The notes under the pieces: model-generated | What the model saw: only the letters and a program-made list of their open reading frames with translations | What the model was told of the DNA's origin: nothing | Databases searched by the model: none | Made by a program: the position numbers and the translations under genes | Part shown: positions 33,135 through 42,648 of the stretch, piece after piece | Layout: every line of letters begins with the position of its first letter | Position numbering within the stretch: the first letter of the stretch is position 1 | Assembly: GCF_017815135.1 (NCBI RefSeq) | Contig: NZ_JAGJCF010000005.1 | Coordinates: 1 to 64,000, forward strand | DNA length: 64,000 nucleotides | From: Jiella mangrovi | Lineage (GTDB): Bacteria; Pseudomonadota; Alphaproteobacteria; Rhizobiales; Rhizobiaceae | Direction: 5' to 3'

Positions 33135-33674
33135 CTACCGGCGTCCTTCGCTTTCGGCCCATTCGCGGCGCATGAGGTGATTGCTCGGCAAGGTCGGATC
33201 GAGAACCTTATGGGTCGCTTCGACGCCTGCGACCGGCAGGTCGCCTCGCTCGAGCAGTCCCGCCTGGACGAGGACGCAGGCCTGATCCCAGTAGATGTGC
33301 TCATGCGCCAGCTTGCCGTCCCGGAAGGAGGCGACGACGACGACGGCGATCTCGATCCGCCGATTGGTCGGTGCGACACCCGGCAGGAAATAATCCATCC
33401 GGCGCTCGTGCGTGAACCGGACGACCATTTCGTCGACGATCGTCTCCTGGCCGATAGTGCGGCTGACCGGGATCAACTCCAGGTCGTCGGGCTGTACCGT
33501 AATGAAGTGGTGCGCATAGAAGCGTCGCACTTCGCTGGCGCCGACCCCACCGGTCATCGTTGGAACGTGATTGACGTGAGGCTCATCGACCATCGTCGCC
33601 ATCGTCATATCAACATCTTTGGCAGACAGCTCTGCACCGAGATGCTGATCCCAGACTTCCACCAGGTTCTTCAT
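33135..33674 (-). CDS. NTF2-like/SnoaL-like protein (ester cyclase family)
   Basis: About 179 residues. The cone-shaped NTF2 fold is suggested by VNHVPTMTGGVGASEVRRFYAHHF near the start, then VVRFTHERRMDYFLPGV and HEHIYWDQACVLVQAGLL. Members isomerise or hydrolyse small ligands or only bind them. The ATG at 33674 starts MKNLVEVWDQH; the frame also opens at 33713. It stands alone with its own promoter region. Confidence 0.78.
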   Translation of the reverse strand: MKNLVEVWDQHLGAELSAKDVDMTMATMVDEPHVNHVPTMTGGVGASEVRRFYAHHFITVQPDDLELIPVSRTIGQETIVDEMVVRFTHERRMDYFLPGVAPTNRRIEIAVVVVASFRDGKLAHEHIYWDQACVLVQAGLLERGDLPVAGVEATHKVLDPTLPSNHLMRREWAESEGRR

Positions 33675-33807
33675 AGCGAAATTCAACCTTAAATTGCCAT
33701 ATCGGCCGGTCATTCACACGCATGACCTGGCTGAAGAGCGCGGCATCTCTTTTGAATCGGCCCGGCTTCGTCGCGATTGCTCAGGCCGGTCTAAGGTGTG
33801 ACAGGGC

Positions 33808-34530
33808 TCAGTCGGTCGCAGCCGAAAGGATCGGCCCGCCGGGTTTCTGGACAATCACCGCCGTTTTCTCCCCGTCTTCGGAAGCGGGCGCCGAGAACGA
33901 CATCCCAACGCCGAGCCACCGCCCGACATGCTTGATGCCGGTGACGACGTTCGGCACGGGGAGGGTGGTGCCGGCATTCTCGCCGGCCGCGATGGCGACG
34001 CTCTGAACGCCCGGCCTGTAGCGCACGAGCCAGACGTCGGCCCCGAACGAAGGCGCCGCGCCGGTACCGATCTTCACCACATTCCCGCTGATGTCGATCG
34101 CGACGTCTGCGGGGGGCTTGGCTCCCGCCACCATGGCGCGCAGGGCATCCGCCTTGTTGCCGACGCTGTCGTAACGTCCGTTGACGACGACCTGCGGCGT
34201 GAAGGGGCCATTGCGTCCGAGGCCGGCTTCGTAGTCCCGCTGGCGGGTGGTGAAGGCCTCGGCGCCGAACGTGTCCTTCCAGCCGAGCTGGTCCCAGTAG
34301 GTGACGCTGAAGCTCAGCGGCAGAAGGTCGGGCTTCTTCTCGAGATTCATCACGTTGCGATTGGCGGGCGGGACCGAACTGCAGCCCTGGCTGGTGAAGA
34401 GTTCCACGACCGTCACCGGCCGGCTGGCCGCCTCTGCGGGAAGGGCCAGCACTTCGCCTGTCAAGAAGGCCGCCACTGCAAGACCGAGCGGCCATGCATG
34501 GTCACTGCGACCCTTTCGCATCGATCTGGT
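33808..34530 (-). CDS. DUF1223 secreted thioredoxin-fold protein
   Basis: A 240-residue protein with a signal peptide ending near LPAEAASRP. The mature part opens with VTVVELFTSQGCSS and continues with SVTYWDQLGWKDTF and TPQVVVNGR, the signature of DUF1223. The family has a thioredoxin-like core with a single Cys in the GCSS loop and is found widely in alphaproteobacterial periplasms; the function is not established. An upstream Met at 34563 is less likely because the signal helix would be displaced. Confidence 0.88.
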   Translation of the reverse strand, partial: TRSMRKGRSDHAWPLGLAVAAFLTGEVLALPAEAASRPVTVVELFTSQGCSSVPPANRNVMNLEKKPDLLPLSFSVTYWDQLGWKDTFGAEAFTTRQRDYEAGLGRNGPFTPQVVVNGRYDSVGNKADALRAMVAGAKPPADVAIDISGNVVKIGTGAAPSFGADVWLVRYRPGVQSVAIAAGENAGTTLPVPNVVTGIKHVGRWLGVGMSFSAPASEDGEKTAVIVQKPGGPILSAATD

Positions 34531-34747
34531 CATCAGAGGTCTCCCAGAAGATCGCCAACTCACCGGCGATGGAGGCTTCGTCTGAGGATGACTACGCTGG
34601 GTGGAACCGGACTATTACAGCGCGATAAGAGATTTCTTTCCACTCCCGAAGCCGGCCAAGCTAGGTCAACAGCAACCATCCCAGCCTGGCCGCCGACATG
34701 CCGCGAGTGATCCGGAAAAGTCCGTCGACTGACCGTTCGTCGGCAAA

Positions 34748-35593
34748 CTACCCCGTCACCGTCGTCCAGGCACCGACCAGATCGGCAAAACGGAGCTGAC
34801 TGCGTGTCGCTAGCAGCGCATTCCGCAAACGGGTGTGCAGTGTCTCGATCTCGATGTCGGCGGCCAATTCGGCTGCATGGTGCTCCAAGGCGGGAAGAAG
34901 GCTGCGCAGTGTGAGGGTCATCAGCTCGGCGAAGTCGGACTGCGGTCCTGCCATCGGCATCTCGCAAAGCAGAGAGGGCTCCGACAAACCAGCTGCTTGG
35001 AAGACGTCGACGAGACGACCGCCGCAGGAAAGAGCCACCCCGGCCAGACTGAAACCCAGAACGACCTGTTTGGCGGTTTCATCGTACAAGGTGACTGGTG
35101 GATTCGACCAAGTCTCACGCAGAGCTTCGTCCGGGCGCGTCAGTTCTGCGACGTTGGGCTCGATGAACAGGATCGCCCCGCCGGGACGAACGAACTTTGC
35201 GGCCTGCCTGACGAAAGCCGCCGGATCCTGCTGATGGACCAGAACGTACCGTCCGACCACGAGGTCGAACGACGCGCTTGCGGAAAACGAATCCAGGGAA
35301 GCGGCCTGGAATCGGAGATGGGGATGCCGTGTCCGCCCGGCTCGCTCTCGGGCGACGTCGACAATGGCCGGCGATTGGTCGATCCCAAGCACGTCTCCGG
35401 TGACACCGGTCAGTTCAGCCGCCATCATGGCGACATCGCCGGCACCTGTACCGATATCGAGGACGGAGTGACCCGCTCCCAAGCCTGCAGCCCGGAGAAT
35501 GCGCTCAGTACCCCCGGCAAATACTTGGCTCTGAATGGTAAGCCGTCGGATCTCGTATGGATCGTGTCCAAGAACGTAGGTGCTGGTTGTCAT
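34748..35593 (-). CDS. Class I SAM-dependent methyltransferase
   Basis: A 281-residue methyltransferase. Motif I VLDIGTGAGDVAMMAA (about 44-59), VLGIDQSP for ribose binding, FDLVVGRYVLVHQQDP for motif IV, and KFVRPGGAILFIEPN after it. The C-terminal half is mixed and likely holds the substrate. Its ATG overlaps the stop of the acetyltransferase upstream by four bases, so the two are one operon, perhaps an antibiotic- or metabolite-modifying pair. Confidence 0.88.
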   Translation of the reverse strand: MTTSTYVLGHDPYEIRRLTIQSQVFAGGTERILRAAGLGAGHSVLDIGTGAGDVAMMAAELTGVTGDVLGIDQSPAIVDVARERAGRTRHPHLRFQAASLDSFSASASFDLVVGRYVLVHQQDPAAFVRQAAKFVRPGGAILFIEPNVAELTRPDEALRETWSNPPVTLYDETAKQVVLGFSLAGVALSCGGRLVDVFQAAGLSEPSLLCEMPMAGPQSDFAELMTLTLRSLLPALEHHAAELAADIEIETLHTRLRNALLATRSQLRFADLVGAWTTVTG

Positions 35594-36216
35594 GCTTCGC
35601 CTATTCCCATCAACGTTCTGCCCTCACGGTCATCGGGCGGACCGTCGTGAATTCGTTTCTTTGCAAAAATGGCCCGCCGGTCGCTCGCCGCGCTTCTAGA
35701 AGGCAGAAGCCGCTCCAGGGCGATCAATTCGAGATCATTGCGCAGGGGGCGCCCGACGGAGGGATCGTCATAGGGGAAGCAGACGGTCTCGCCGGTCGAC
35801 CGAAAGCCGCGGGCCTCGTACCAGGCGATCAGATCCCGGCTCTGCCTGATCGCAGTTATCCGAAGATGGCGAATGCCGGATTCTGACGCCTGTCGTGCCA
35901 CATCTTCAAGGAGTGCGCCGCCGACTCCCTTGCCTTGCTGATCGGGAGCCACCGCGAGTAAAGACAGATACCAGTCACGGTCTTCTCCCAGGGCGATATG
36001 AATGCAGGGGACAGGGTTGGTGCCGGAAGATGGCCGTGCGACCTTCATTCGGCTTTTGCCAAGCGCCGTCAGGATCGCCTGCTTCCCGGTCCTTGGCCCT
36101 TCCAGAGAACCCCTCTCGTCGGTCCAACCTGCCATGGCCCGGGGCGATCGATAGGCCGAATTGACGAGCGCAACGAGCCCGGGAATATCGGACGCGGCGG
36201 CTTCGTTGAGTATCAC
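35590..36216 (-). CDS. GNAT-family N-acetyltransferase
   Basis: A 208-residue acetyltransferase. The acetyl-CoA site is LLAVAPDQQGKGVGGALLEDV, and the domain closes with AWYEARGFRSTGE. An N-terminal MILNEAAASDIPGLVALVNSAY is typical of GNAT starts. The last 40 residues are a basic tail. It is coupled to the methyltransferase downstream. Substrate unknown. Confidence 0.87.
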   Translation of the reverse strand: MILNEAAASDIPGLVALVNSAYRSPRAMAGWTDERGSLEGPRTGKQAILTALGKSRMKVARPSSGTNPVPCIHIALGEDRDWYLSLLAVAPDQQGKGVGGALLEDVARQASESGIRHLRITAIRQSRDLIAWYEARGFRSTGETVCFPYDDPSVGRPLRNDLELIALERLLPSRSAASDRRAIFAKKRIHDGPPDDREGRTLMGIGEA

Positions 36217-36317
36217 AACCGATCTCCACGCATGGGGTCATCAGACTTCGTACGCGGGCATTTACGCGCCAGGGATCGATCGCGTTACATTCGAAACCTT
36301 CGGAGAGCGCTGGGGCG

Positions 36318-36690
36318 CGGTCAGCCGACGGGGCCGAACGCCTCGAAATGGATGTGATTGAGCCGAACCGCCTGGCTTTTGCAGACCCTCGCGAAGCTCG
36401 GCAGTGAAGCGCATTGACTCGCAGATCATGTCTTGCGCCTCAGGTCCGGCATTGAGCTTGAGGAGGTCCGCCGCGGTCACGCGCCCCTGAATGTCGTAAG
36501 TGACGCCTGGCCGATCGCGATCTGTCGGCTTCGAATAGAAGATTTTGCTCCCGGCAGCGGAATGCCGGCGAGTAGCCGCGTCCACTTCCGCTTTGAAGGC
36601 GTGGACAGTCCCGTCGCGCGCCGTGCACGAAGCAGACTGGCCGCTGCGGGCTTGCGTCGGTTATGGTGCAGGACGGGAACGGACATTTGT
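36318..36690 (-). pseudogene. FNR-type flavin oxidoreductase C-terminal fragment, frameshifted
   Basis: Minus-strand pieces read RPVCFVHGAR (near 36600), DGTVHAFKAEVDA in a second frame, KIFYSKPTDRDRPGVTYD and GRVTAADLLKL, then after another shift HIHFEAFGPVG before a stop at about 36321. These match the NAD-binding C-terminal half of flavohemoglobin- or MOSC-type ferredoxin reductases (WLHGAR, YSxP, IHxExFGP). The FAD-binding and N-terminal domains are missing beyond about 36690. Confidence 0.6.
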
Positions 36691-36789
36691 CATCCGTCGT
36701 CAACGATCTCGCTCCCTTCGAGACCATTATGATGCGTGCGGCCGACCCGACGAATGCGGTCGAACTGCCGCTTCTTCGCGAGCGTATGA

Positions 36790-37376
36790 GGGCATGGCGC
36801 TTCGTCGCCTTTCGAAGGGTGGACGTAACCCGCCGCGCGGACCTTGAGGCCCTTGCTGGCCTGGCCCGTGAGCGGTTCGGCCGACTGGACGTGATCGTCA
36901 ACAACGCCGGGATCGGCCCTATCTCCCGGTTCGACGCACTACGGGTTAAGGACTGGGACGCGATGATCGACGTCAACCTGAAGGGCGCGCTTTATGGGAT
37001 TGCGGCGGTGCTGCCGATCTTCAACGAACAGCGTAGCGGCCATGTGGTGAACGTCGTCTCGACCGCCGGACTGAAAATTGTTCCCACCATGGGCGTCTAC
37101 GCAGCGACCAAAAATGCGCTGCGGACCGCAACCGAGGCTCTTCGGCAGGAATGCGTGCCGGGTCTCCGGGTCACAGAGGTGTCTCCGGGGTTCATCGACA
37201 CGACGTTCGTTGATTCCTCCGTGACCGATCCCGTCGTTCGGGAAGCAGTTGGCCGGCAAAAGCGGAAACTCGCCATTTCTCAGGACGCGATCGCGCGTGC
37301 CATCGCCTTTGCCATCGAGCAGCCCGACGACGTCGAGATCGGGAGCATCGTCGTCCGGCCTACCGCGCAAAATTAA
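36790..37376 (+). pseudogene. Short-chain dehydrogenase/reductase missing its nucleotide-binding N-terminus
   Basis: From about 36795 the frame is a good SDR: RRVDVTRRADLEAL, LDVIVNNAGIG, the catalytic Ser region VVSTAGLK, YAATK with the catalytic Tyr and Lys, and VSPGFIDT. The first 50 residues of an SDR, with the TGxxxGIG NAD(P) loop, are absent. An in-frame ATG at 36663 would replace them with unrelated sequence. The protein could be made but should not bind cofactor. Confidence 0.7.
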
Positions 37377-37383
37377 GTCGGTC

Positions 37384-38286
37384 TTACCCTTCGGCGGCCA
37401 ACGTCGTCAGGCGTTCACGCAGCCAGCGTTGTGCCGGATGGTTGGTGGTCCGGTCGTGCCAGACACTCACGATGGCAAAGCCAGGGATGGTGAGCGGCGG
37501 GTCCAGCACCTGCAGGCGATCCGACCAGCCATCGGCGATCCGCCGAGGAACCAGCGCAATCATGTCGGACCGCGACACGACCTCCGGCACGACCAAAAAC
37601 CCCGACGTGGACAAGGCTACGGTGCGGCGGCGGCCGAGGGCCTCCAGTGCCGCGTCGGCAGGTCCCGAGAATCCGCCGCCCTCGGGGGAGACCACAACGT
37701 GCTCCAAAGCGCAAAACACGTCCAGGCTGAGATATCCCTGTACGGCCGGATGCCCCGGTCGGGCGATCACCGTGTAATCCTCACGATAGAGCTGACGCTG
37801 GCGCATGGCCGCCGGTGCATGGTCCGGAGTTGCCAGGGCCAGGTCGACTTCGCCGCGCTCCAGCTGCGTGGCAAGCGCCAACACGTCCAGGGAACGCCAG
37901 GCGATGCGGACCATGGGCGCCTCGGTCCTGAGCGCGACGGAGAACCGGGTGAGCAGCGCATACTGCTGGTAGTCGGTCCCGGCGATCACCAGAGTGGCCT
38001 CCATGGTCGCCGGGTCGAACGGCATTCCCTCTGTGACGACCCTGCGGACGCCCTCCAGCGCTTCATGCAACGGTTGCCGAAGCTCGACTGCGCGCTGGGT
38101 CAGAACCATCCCGCGCTGTGCCGGAATGAGCAGGGGATCGCCGAGGGCGTCGCGAAGCCGCGCCAGCCGGGCCGACAAGGCAGGCTGGCTGAGGTTCAAG
38201 CGCCGGGCGGCACGCGTGACGTTCCCTTCCGCCAAAAGGGCTTCGAGCGTGACGAGCAGGCCGAGATCGAGGTTTTTGGTATCCAT
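37384..38286 (-). CDS. LysR-family transcriptional regulator
   Basis: A 300-residue LysR protein. The N-terminal helix-turn-helix reads NVTRAARRLNLSQPALSARLARLRDALGDPLLIP, very close to the family pattern. The rest is the two-lobed ligand-binding domain. I chose the ATG at 38286 (MDTKNLDLGLLVTLEAL); the frame opens 25 codons earlier without family similarity. It is divergent from the MFS transporter gene, with about 110 bp between them, so it most likely controls that gene. Confidence 0.9.
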   Translation of the reverse strand: MDTKNLDLGLLVTLEALLAEGNVTRAARRLNLSQPALSARLARLRDALGDPLLIPAQRGMVLTQRAVELRQPLHEALEGVRRVVTEGMPFDPATMEATLVIAGTDYQQYALLTRFSVALRTEAPMVRIAWRSLDVLALATQLERGEVDLALATPDHAPAAMRQRQLYREDYTVIARPGHPAVQGYLSLDVFCALEHVVVSPEGGGFSGPADAALEALGRRRTVALSTSGFLVVPEVVSRSDMIALVPRRIADGWSDRLQVLDPPLTIPGFAIVSVWHDRTTNHPAQRWLRERLTTLAAEG

Positions 38287-38396
38287 CCGGTCGATAACAG
38301 CAGACAAAAGGTTCGATTTCAACACCGCGGCGTGACGCGCAATATGCCGAACGAGCCTCAAATCCTGGAGCCTCCATCGACAACGCGGATAGCAGA

Positions 38397-39611
38397 TTGC
38401 CCGAAACCCTCGCCCTCGAACCGCATCGCCCTTCGCTGATCGCGTTCCCGCTGCTCGCGGCCATCCTGTTCCTGTTCTTCGTGTCGGCCTGCGTGCCCGC
38501 GCCCTTGTTCGTCGTCTTCCAGGGGCGGTGGGGCTTCTCCGCTGGCATGCTGACGGTCGCGTTCAGCATCTACTCCCTGGCGCTCCTCGTCACCCTGCTC
38601 GTTGCCGGCTCGCTTTCGGATCACCTGGGACGCAAACCGGTGATCGTCGCGGCGCTGGCGATACAGGTCGCGTCCATTGCGTTGTTCTTGACGGCAGACG
38701 GCATCGGCGGGTTGCTGGCCGCCCGGATCGTCCAGGGCCTGTCCATGGGCTTGGTCAACGGCGCCCTGTCCGCCGCGGTGATCGAGGCGGCGCCGCCGGC
38801 CCGCAAGGCACTCGGCAGCCTGCTGACCAGCATCTCGCCGCTTGCGGGACTGGCGGCGGGCGCCTTCGCCACCGGAGCCTTGCTCGCAGTGACGGACAAA
38901 GCGGATGTCTGGGCGTTCGGGTCCCTCGGGGCGCTGTTCTGCCTTGGCGCTGCGATCGTTCTGCTGATTCCCGAGACGGCGAGCCCGGTGCCGGGCCTGC
39001 TTCGTTCCATGGTGCCGAGCGTGCATGTCACCCGTTCAGCGCGCGACGGCTTCAGGCGCGGGCTGCCGTTGCTCCTGTCGATCTGGGCGCTGTGCGGCTT
39101 CGTGGCCGCGCTCGGGCCGTCGCTGCTGCGCGCCGTCTTTGGCGTCAGCAGCGGATTGCTCAACGGCGCCATCGTCGCCGTGCTGTGCGGCGCCGGCGCC
39201 GTGTCACCGCTGCTGTTGCGCGGGCTGTCGCCCGGGCGCATGGCCGTCGTGGGGATGGCGGCGGTAACCACCGGGGTTGGCCTCCTGCTCGTATCGATCG
39301 GTACCGAAGCACTGGCGTTGTTCTTCGTCGGCGGCGCGGTCGCCGGCGCCGGGCTGGGCGCGTCGTTCAGCGGCCTTATCCAATCGCTCGTGCCGCTCAC
39401 CCCTGTCCACGAGCGTGCGGAACTCTTCGCGGCGATCTTCCTGGTCACCTATCTGTCCCTGAGCGTCCCGCCCATCGCTGCCGGCTTCGCGGTTCCGCTC
39501 AGCGGCTTCGTGAGCACGACGGAGGCTTATCTCGGCGCCGTCCTGGTCGTCTCGGCAATCGCCACCGTCCTGCAATGGCTGCCCTCACGCAGCCGGGGAG
39601 CACCCGCATGA
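38397..39611 (+). CDS. Major facilitator superfamily transporter
   Basis: A 404-residue protein with about twelve hydrophobic helices. The loop after helix 2 reads GSLSDHLGRKPV, the conserved MFS motif GxLaDrxGrkxxl. It probably exports a drug-like or aromatic compound. The start used is a TTG at 38397 (LPETLALEPHRPSLIAF); no ATG is available before the first helix. It is divergent from the LysR gene. Confidence 0.88.
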   Translation: MPETLALEPHRPSLIAFPLLAAILFLFFVSACVPAPLFVVFQGRWGFSAGMLTVAFSIYSLALLVTLLVAGSLSDHLGRKPVIVAALAIQVASIALFLTADGIGGLLAARIVQGLSMGLVNGALSAAVIEAAPPARKALGSLLTSISPLAGLAAGAFATGALLAVTDKADVWAFGSLGALFCLGAAIVLLIPETASPVPGLLRSMVPSVHVTRSARDGFRRGLPLLLSIWALCGFVAALGPSLLRAVFGVSSGLLNGAIVAVLCGAGAVSPLLLRGLSPGRMAVVGMAAVTTGVGLLLVSIGTEALALFFVGGAVAGAGLGASFSGLIQSLVPLTPVHERAELFAAIFLVTYLSLSVPPIAAGFAVPLSGFVSTTEAYLGAVLVVSAIATVLQWLPSRSRGAPA

Positions 39612-39746
39612 AGGCTATTGAGGCTTGTCCGCGCCAAAGGCTCGACGGCCTGACGCTGGTGGCCTCCCTCATCCCAACGAACCCGGACCGACCGCCATCC
39701 GCGTGCTTGTACCTCGCCCAAGTCGGCCAAGCGTCACGAGACGTCC

Positions 39747-39835
39747 GAGACCGGGGTTCTTGGTATCCATTCGCTGGATAGCAGCAGGCAGAAGGTTCGA
39801 TTTCAACACCGCAACATGCGGCTTTATATGAGGAC
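39747..39835 (-). pseudogene. Vestigial duplicate of the LysR gene start and its promoter
   Basis: Minus-strand ATG at 39770 gives MDTKNPGLGRLVTL, close to the intact LysR start MDTKNLDLGLLVTL, then the similarity ends. The upstream bases, including AAGGTTCGATTTCAACACCG, are nearly identical to those before the LysR gene at 38300. The gap 39612-39999 holds no other gene. This looks like the stub of a second regulator once divergent from the 40000 gene. Confidence 0.6.
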
Positions 39836-39999
39836 CGCAAGCAAGTTGCAGGGGCGTAGGCCCTCAATCGGAAGGCTGGGATCGAGGCGACCATCCGGAC
39901 GAACGCCGCCAGCCTATTCGAAATCCCCCAGTCCAAGATCTGGCAACCCACGGTTAACCGCGCCCGATAGGCACCACCCATACCATTCAGGAGAATATA

Positions 40000-40419
40000 A
40001 TGTCTGACCTAGGCAACACTTTCATGCGTCGCTTCGTGCAGTTCATCAACACTGCCGACGAAAAGCTTGGAGAGGAGCTCATCGCGCCGAATGCGGAGTT
40101 TTACGTTCCTTTCCAAAGCGAACCGCTCGTCGGGCCGAGGGGCTGGCTGAAAGCCGTCGAGGTGATGCGCGGCGGCTTCCCGGACGTCCAGTGGACGCTC
40201 GAGGAGTTGGTCGTCGAAGGTGAGAAGATCGCCGCGAGGTACACGATGCGTGGCACACACGAAGGCACCTTCTTCGGAGTGCCGGCGACCGGAAAAAAGA
40301 TCGCCATCCAAACCATGAACTTTTATGCCATGGCCAACGGCAAGATCGTCGGCGAGCGCGGTCAGCCTGATCTCCTCGGGTTGATGCAGCAGATCGGTGC
40401 CGTGCCTGCGCCCAGTTGA
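40000..40419 (+). CDS. NTF2-like/SnoaL-like ester cyclase family protein
   Basis: A 139-residue NTF2-fold protein. Typical marks are FINTADEKLGEELIAPNAEFYVPF at the start, RGWLKAVEVMRGGFPDVQWTLEELVVEGEKIAARYTMRGTHEG in the middle, and IQTMNFYAMANGKIVGERGQPD near the end. The GGAGAA ribosome site lies just upstream of the ATG. It may act on a small ester or lactone, perhaps with the quinone reductase and dehydrogenase downstream. Confidence 0.87.
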   Translation: MSDLGNTFMRRFVQFINTADEKLGEELIAPNAEFYVPFQSEPLVGPRGWLKAVEVMRGGFPDVQWTLEELVVEGEKIAARYTMRGTHEGTFFGVPATGKKIAIQTMNFYAMANGKIVGERGQPDLLGLMQQIGAVPAPS

Positions 40420-40773
40420 TCGCAACGGCAGGCCCTCAAACGGCAGGTTTTGCGCTCGCGCCGGCCGACATGGAATTGTCGACTCCGGCCAAATCGAGCG
40501 GTTCCGCTTCGCGCCGAAGGGAGCTGTTGGATTGGCTGCTCGCATCCCATCAAAGCGGGCACGATTGCCGCCAAAAAGACCCCGCCTTCGCTCAACGCCG
40601 CGCTGCCCGGCGGGCGAGGCGGGGCGGGCCTCTGATCCCAGTTTCTTACCTGGGGCGGCCGGTCCAATCGCCACCAACCTTGGCTTCGTCTGCAGCGGCG
40701 ACCGTCGGCATGTCACGCCAACGATGATCGCGTCATGCTCGCCGGCAAAGACAACTATCAAGAAGAGATGATC
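40420..40773. other. Intergenic region with no recognised gene
   Basis: These 354 bases between the NTF2-like gene and the quinone reductase hold no recognised gene, repeat or RNA. An AAGAGATG ribosome-site-like segment near 40762 precedes the next gene. Confidence 0.4.
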
Positions 40774-41556
40774 ATGAAAGTTCTCGTTGTTTATGCGCAT
40801 CCTGAACCCACTTCGCTGACACGGCAGCTGGTCGACGTGACCGCTGAGACGTTGTCGGCAGCCGGGCACACCGTGGTCCATTCGGACCTCTATGGCATGA
40901 AGTGGAAGGCGGTGTACGACGCCGATGACTTCCCCGTCCGTGACAACCCCGAACGGCTGTCATTCATCATGGAGTCGGGCCATGCTTACGCGAGCGGGCA
41001 CCAGACGCCCGACGTGATCGCCGAGCAGCAGAAGCTGCTTGAGGCCGATGCTGTCGTCCTGCAATTCCCGCTTTGGTGGTACGGCGTGCCTGCGATCCTG
41101 AAGGGCTGGATCGAGCGGGTCTATGCCTTCGGTTTTGCCTACGGCTATCAGAATGGCTCCAACCAGTTCCGCTTTGGCGAGGGCATCCTCAAGGGCAAGC
41201 GAGCGCTGGTCAACGTGCAGGCAGGCGGCCCGGCGGCCGACTATGGCCCGCGAGGCATCAACGGGCCGATCGAGCAACTGCTGTTCCCGCTGACTCATGG
41301 CGCGCTATTCTACCCCGGCATGGACGTGCTCCCGACGCACGCGGTCTATGGCGCGGGTCACGTTTCCACGGCGGAGGAAGTGGAGACGATCAAGGCAGCG
41401 TGGCGTGAGCGCCTCGCTGGGCTGTTCACCGACAACCCTATTCCCTTCCGGTCGCAAAACGGCGGCGACTTCCCCGATCGCCATACCATGGCCGACCATG
41501 TTGCGCCGGGCCAAACCGGCCTTGTCGCGCACGTTGCCGATCTGGTCGACGCATAA
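40774..41556 (+). CDS. NAD(P)H-dependent quinone reductase (NQO1/MdaB-like flavodoxin fold)
   Basis: A 260-residue protein. The flavin-binding start KVLVVYAHPEPTSLTRQL, the QFPLWWYGVPAILKGWIERVYAFGFAY segment and the NVQAGGPAADYGPRG loop are hallmarks of NQO1/YwrO/MdaB proteins, which reduce quinones by two electrons using FAD or FMN. ATG at 40774 follows AAGAGATG. The dehydrogenase gene follows after 64 bases. Confidence 0.9.
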   Translation: MKVLVVYAHPEPTSLTRQLVDVTAETLSAAGHTVVHSDLYGMKWKAVYDADDFPVRDNPERLSFIMESGHAYASGHQTPDVIAEQQKLLEADAVVLQFPLWWYGVPAILKGWIERVYAFGFAYGYQNGSNQFRFGEGILKGKRALVNVQAGGPAADYGPRGINGPIEQLLFPLTHGALFYPGMDVLPTHAVYGAGHVSTAEEVETIKAAWRERLAGLFTDNPIPFRSQNGGDFPDRHTMADHVAPGQTGLVAHVADLVDA

Positions 41557-41620
41557 GGAGCAACGCCGATGTCGCCTGCAGCGATCGCACTCGCCGCTGG
41601 GGCCTTCGGAGCTTGAGGAG

Positions 41621-42469
41621 ATGGAAATGGATGTTGCATTTATAGGGCTGGGGCAGATGGGCTCGGGCATGGCCGACAATCTCGTGGCGGCCGGTCACCA
41701 TGTCACCGTCTGGAACCGGGACCGGGCCAAGGCCGAGCCCTTCGCCGCTCGGGGTGCGAAGGTCGCCGCCGACCTCGCCGCGGCCGCCCGGGCTGGCACC
41801 GCCATGACGATGCTGGCCGACGACGCGGCCGTCGAGGCGGTCGTGTTCGGGGACGGCGGACTGCTCGCGGCAGGTCCCGGCCTCTTCCATATCTCGTGCA
41901 GCACGGTTAGCGTGGACCTCACCGCCAGACTGGCGGCGGCGCACGCCGACGCGGGACAGCGTTTCGCGTCGGCGCAGGTGCTGGGCCGCCCGGACGTGGC
42001 GGCGGCCGGCAAGCTGTCGGTGATCGCGGCGGGCGCGGCGGAGGATCTGGATGTCGCACAGCCCTTGTTCGAGGCGATCGGGGCGGGGACTCAACGGGTC
42101 GGGGACCGCCCGGTGATGGCCGCGGCGGTGAAGGTCGCGCTCAACGCCGGCATCCCGGCCATCATGCAGATGCTGACGGAACAGTTCCGCATCGTCGCGG
42201 CCCACGGCATCGCCGCTGATCGGATGGCGGCGCTGCTGCTCGACGTGAACTATGGCAATCGCCTGATCGGGAGCTACGGCCCGATCATCGCGGAAAAGCG
42301 GTTCGAGCCGGCAGGGTTCCCGATGCGGCTGGGCCGCAAGGACGTGGGGTTGGCGCTCGCGGCGGCAGGCGACGCCGATCTGCCGCTGACTGAGATGATC
42401 GCCTCGCGCATGGACGCGATCATTGCAGCCGATGGTGGTGAACAGGACTGGTCGGCGATTGGCCAATGA
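41621..42469 (+). CDS. NAD(P)-dependent beta-hydroxyacid dehydrogenase (3-hydroxyisobutyrate dehydrogenase-like)
   Basis: A 282-residue protein. The nucleotide site is VAFIGLGQMGSGMADNL, then VWNRD for cofactor choice (the Arg suggests NADPH). Substrate motif HISCSTVS follows, and the catalytic Lys lies in AAAVKVALNAG. The C-terminal helical domain has RLGRKDVGLALAAA. It fits the imine reductase/HIBADH group. GAGGAG precedes the ATG. Confidence 0.9.
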   Translation: MEMDVAFIGLGQMGSGMADNLVAAGHHVTVWNRDRAKAEPFAARGAKVAADLAAAARAGTAMTMLADDAAVEAVVFGDGGLLAAGPGLFHISCSTVSVDLTARLAAAHADAGQRFASAQVLGRPDVAAAGKLSVIAAGAAEDLDVAQPLFEAIGAGTQRVGDRPVMAAAVKVALNAGIPAIMQMLTEQFRIVAAHGIAADRMAALLLDVNYGNRLIGSYGPIIAEKRFEPAGFPMRLGRKDVGLALAAAGDADLPLTEMIASRMDAIIAADGGEQDWSAIGQ

Positions 42470-42648
42470 TCTGACGTGTCGCAGGGTCTCCGGCATCACG
42501 CGAACATTCGGTTGAGAGGTATCGGCAGGTGGCACGCCTGGCGCGACGGCGCGGGCTTTCACTATCTGGGATGGCCTGTTTGGGCAGTATTCCGTTGAAA
42601 AACCCGGCTGTTGAACGGAAAGGCTTTCGCTGATTCACGCCTTTCATT

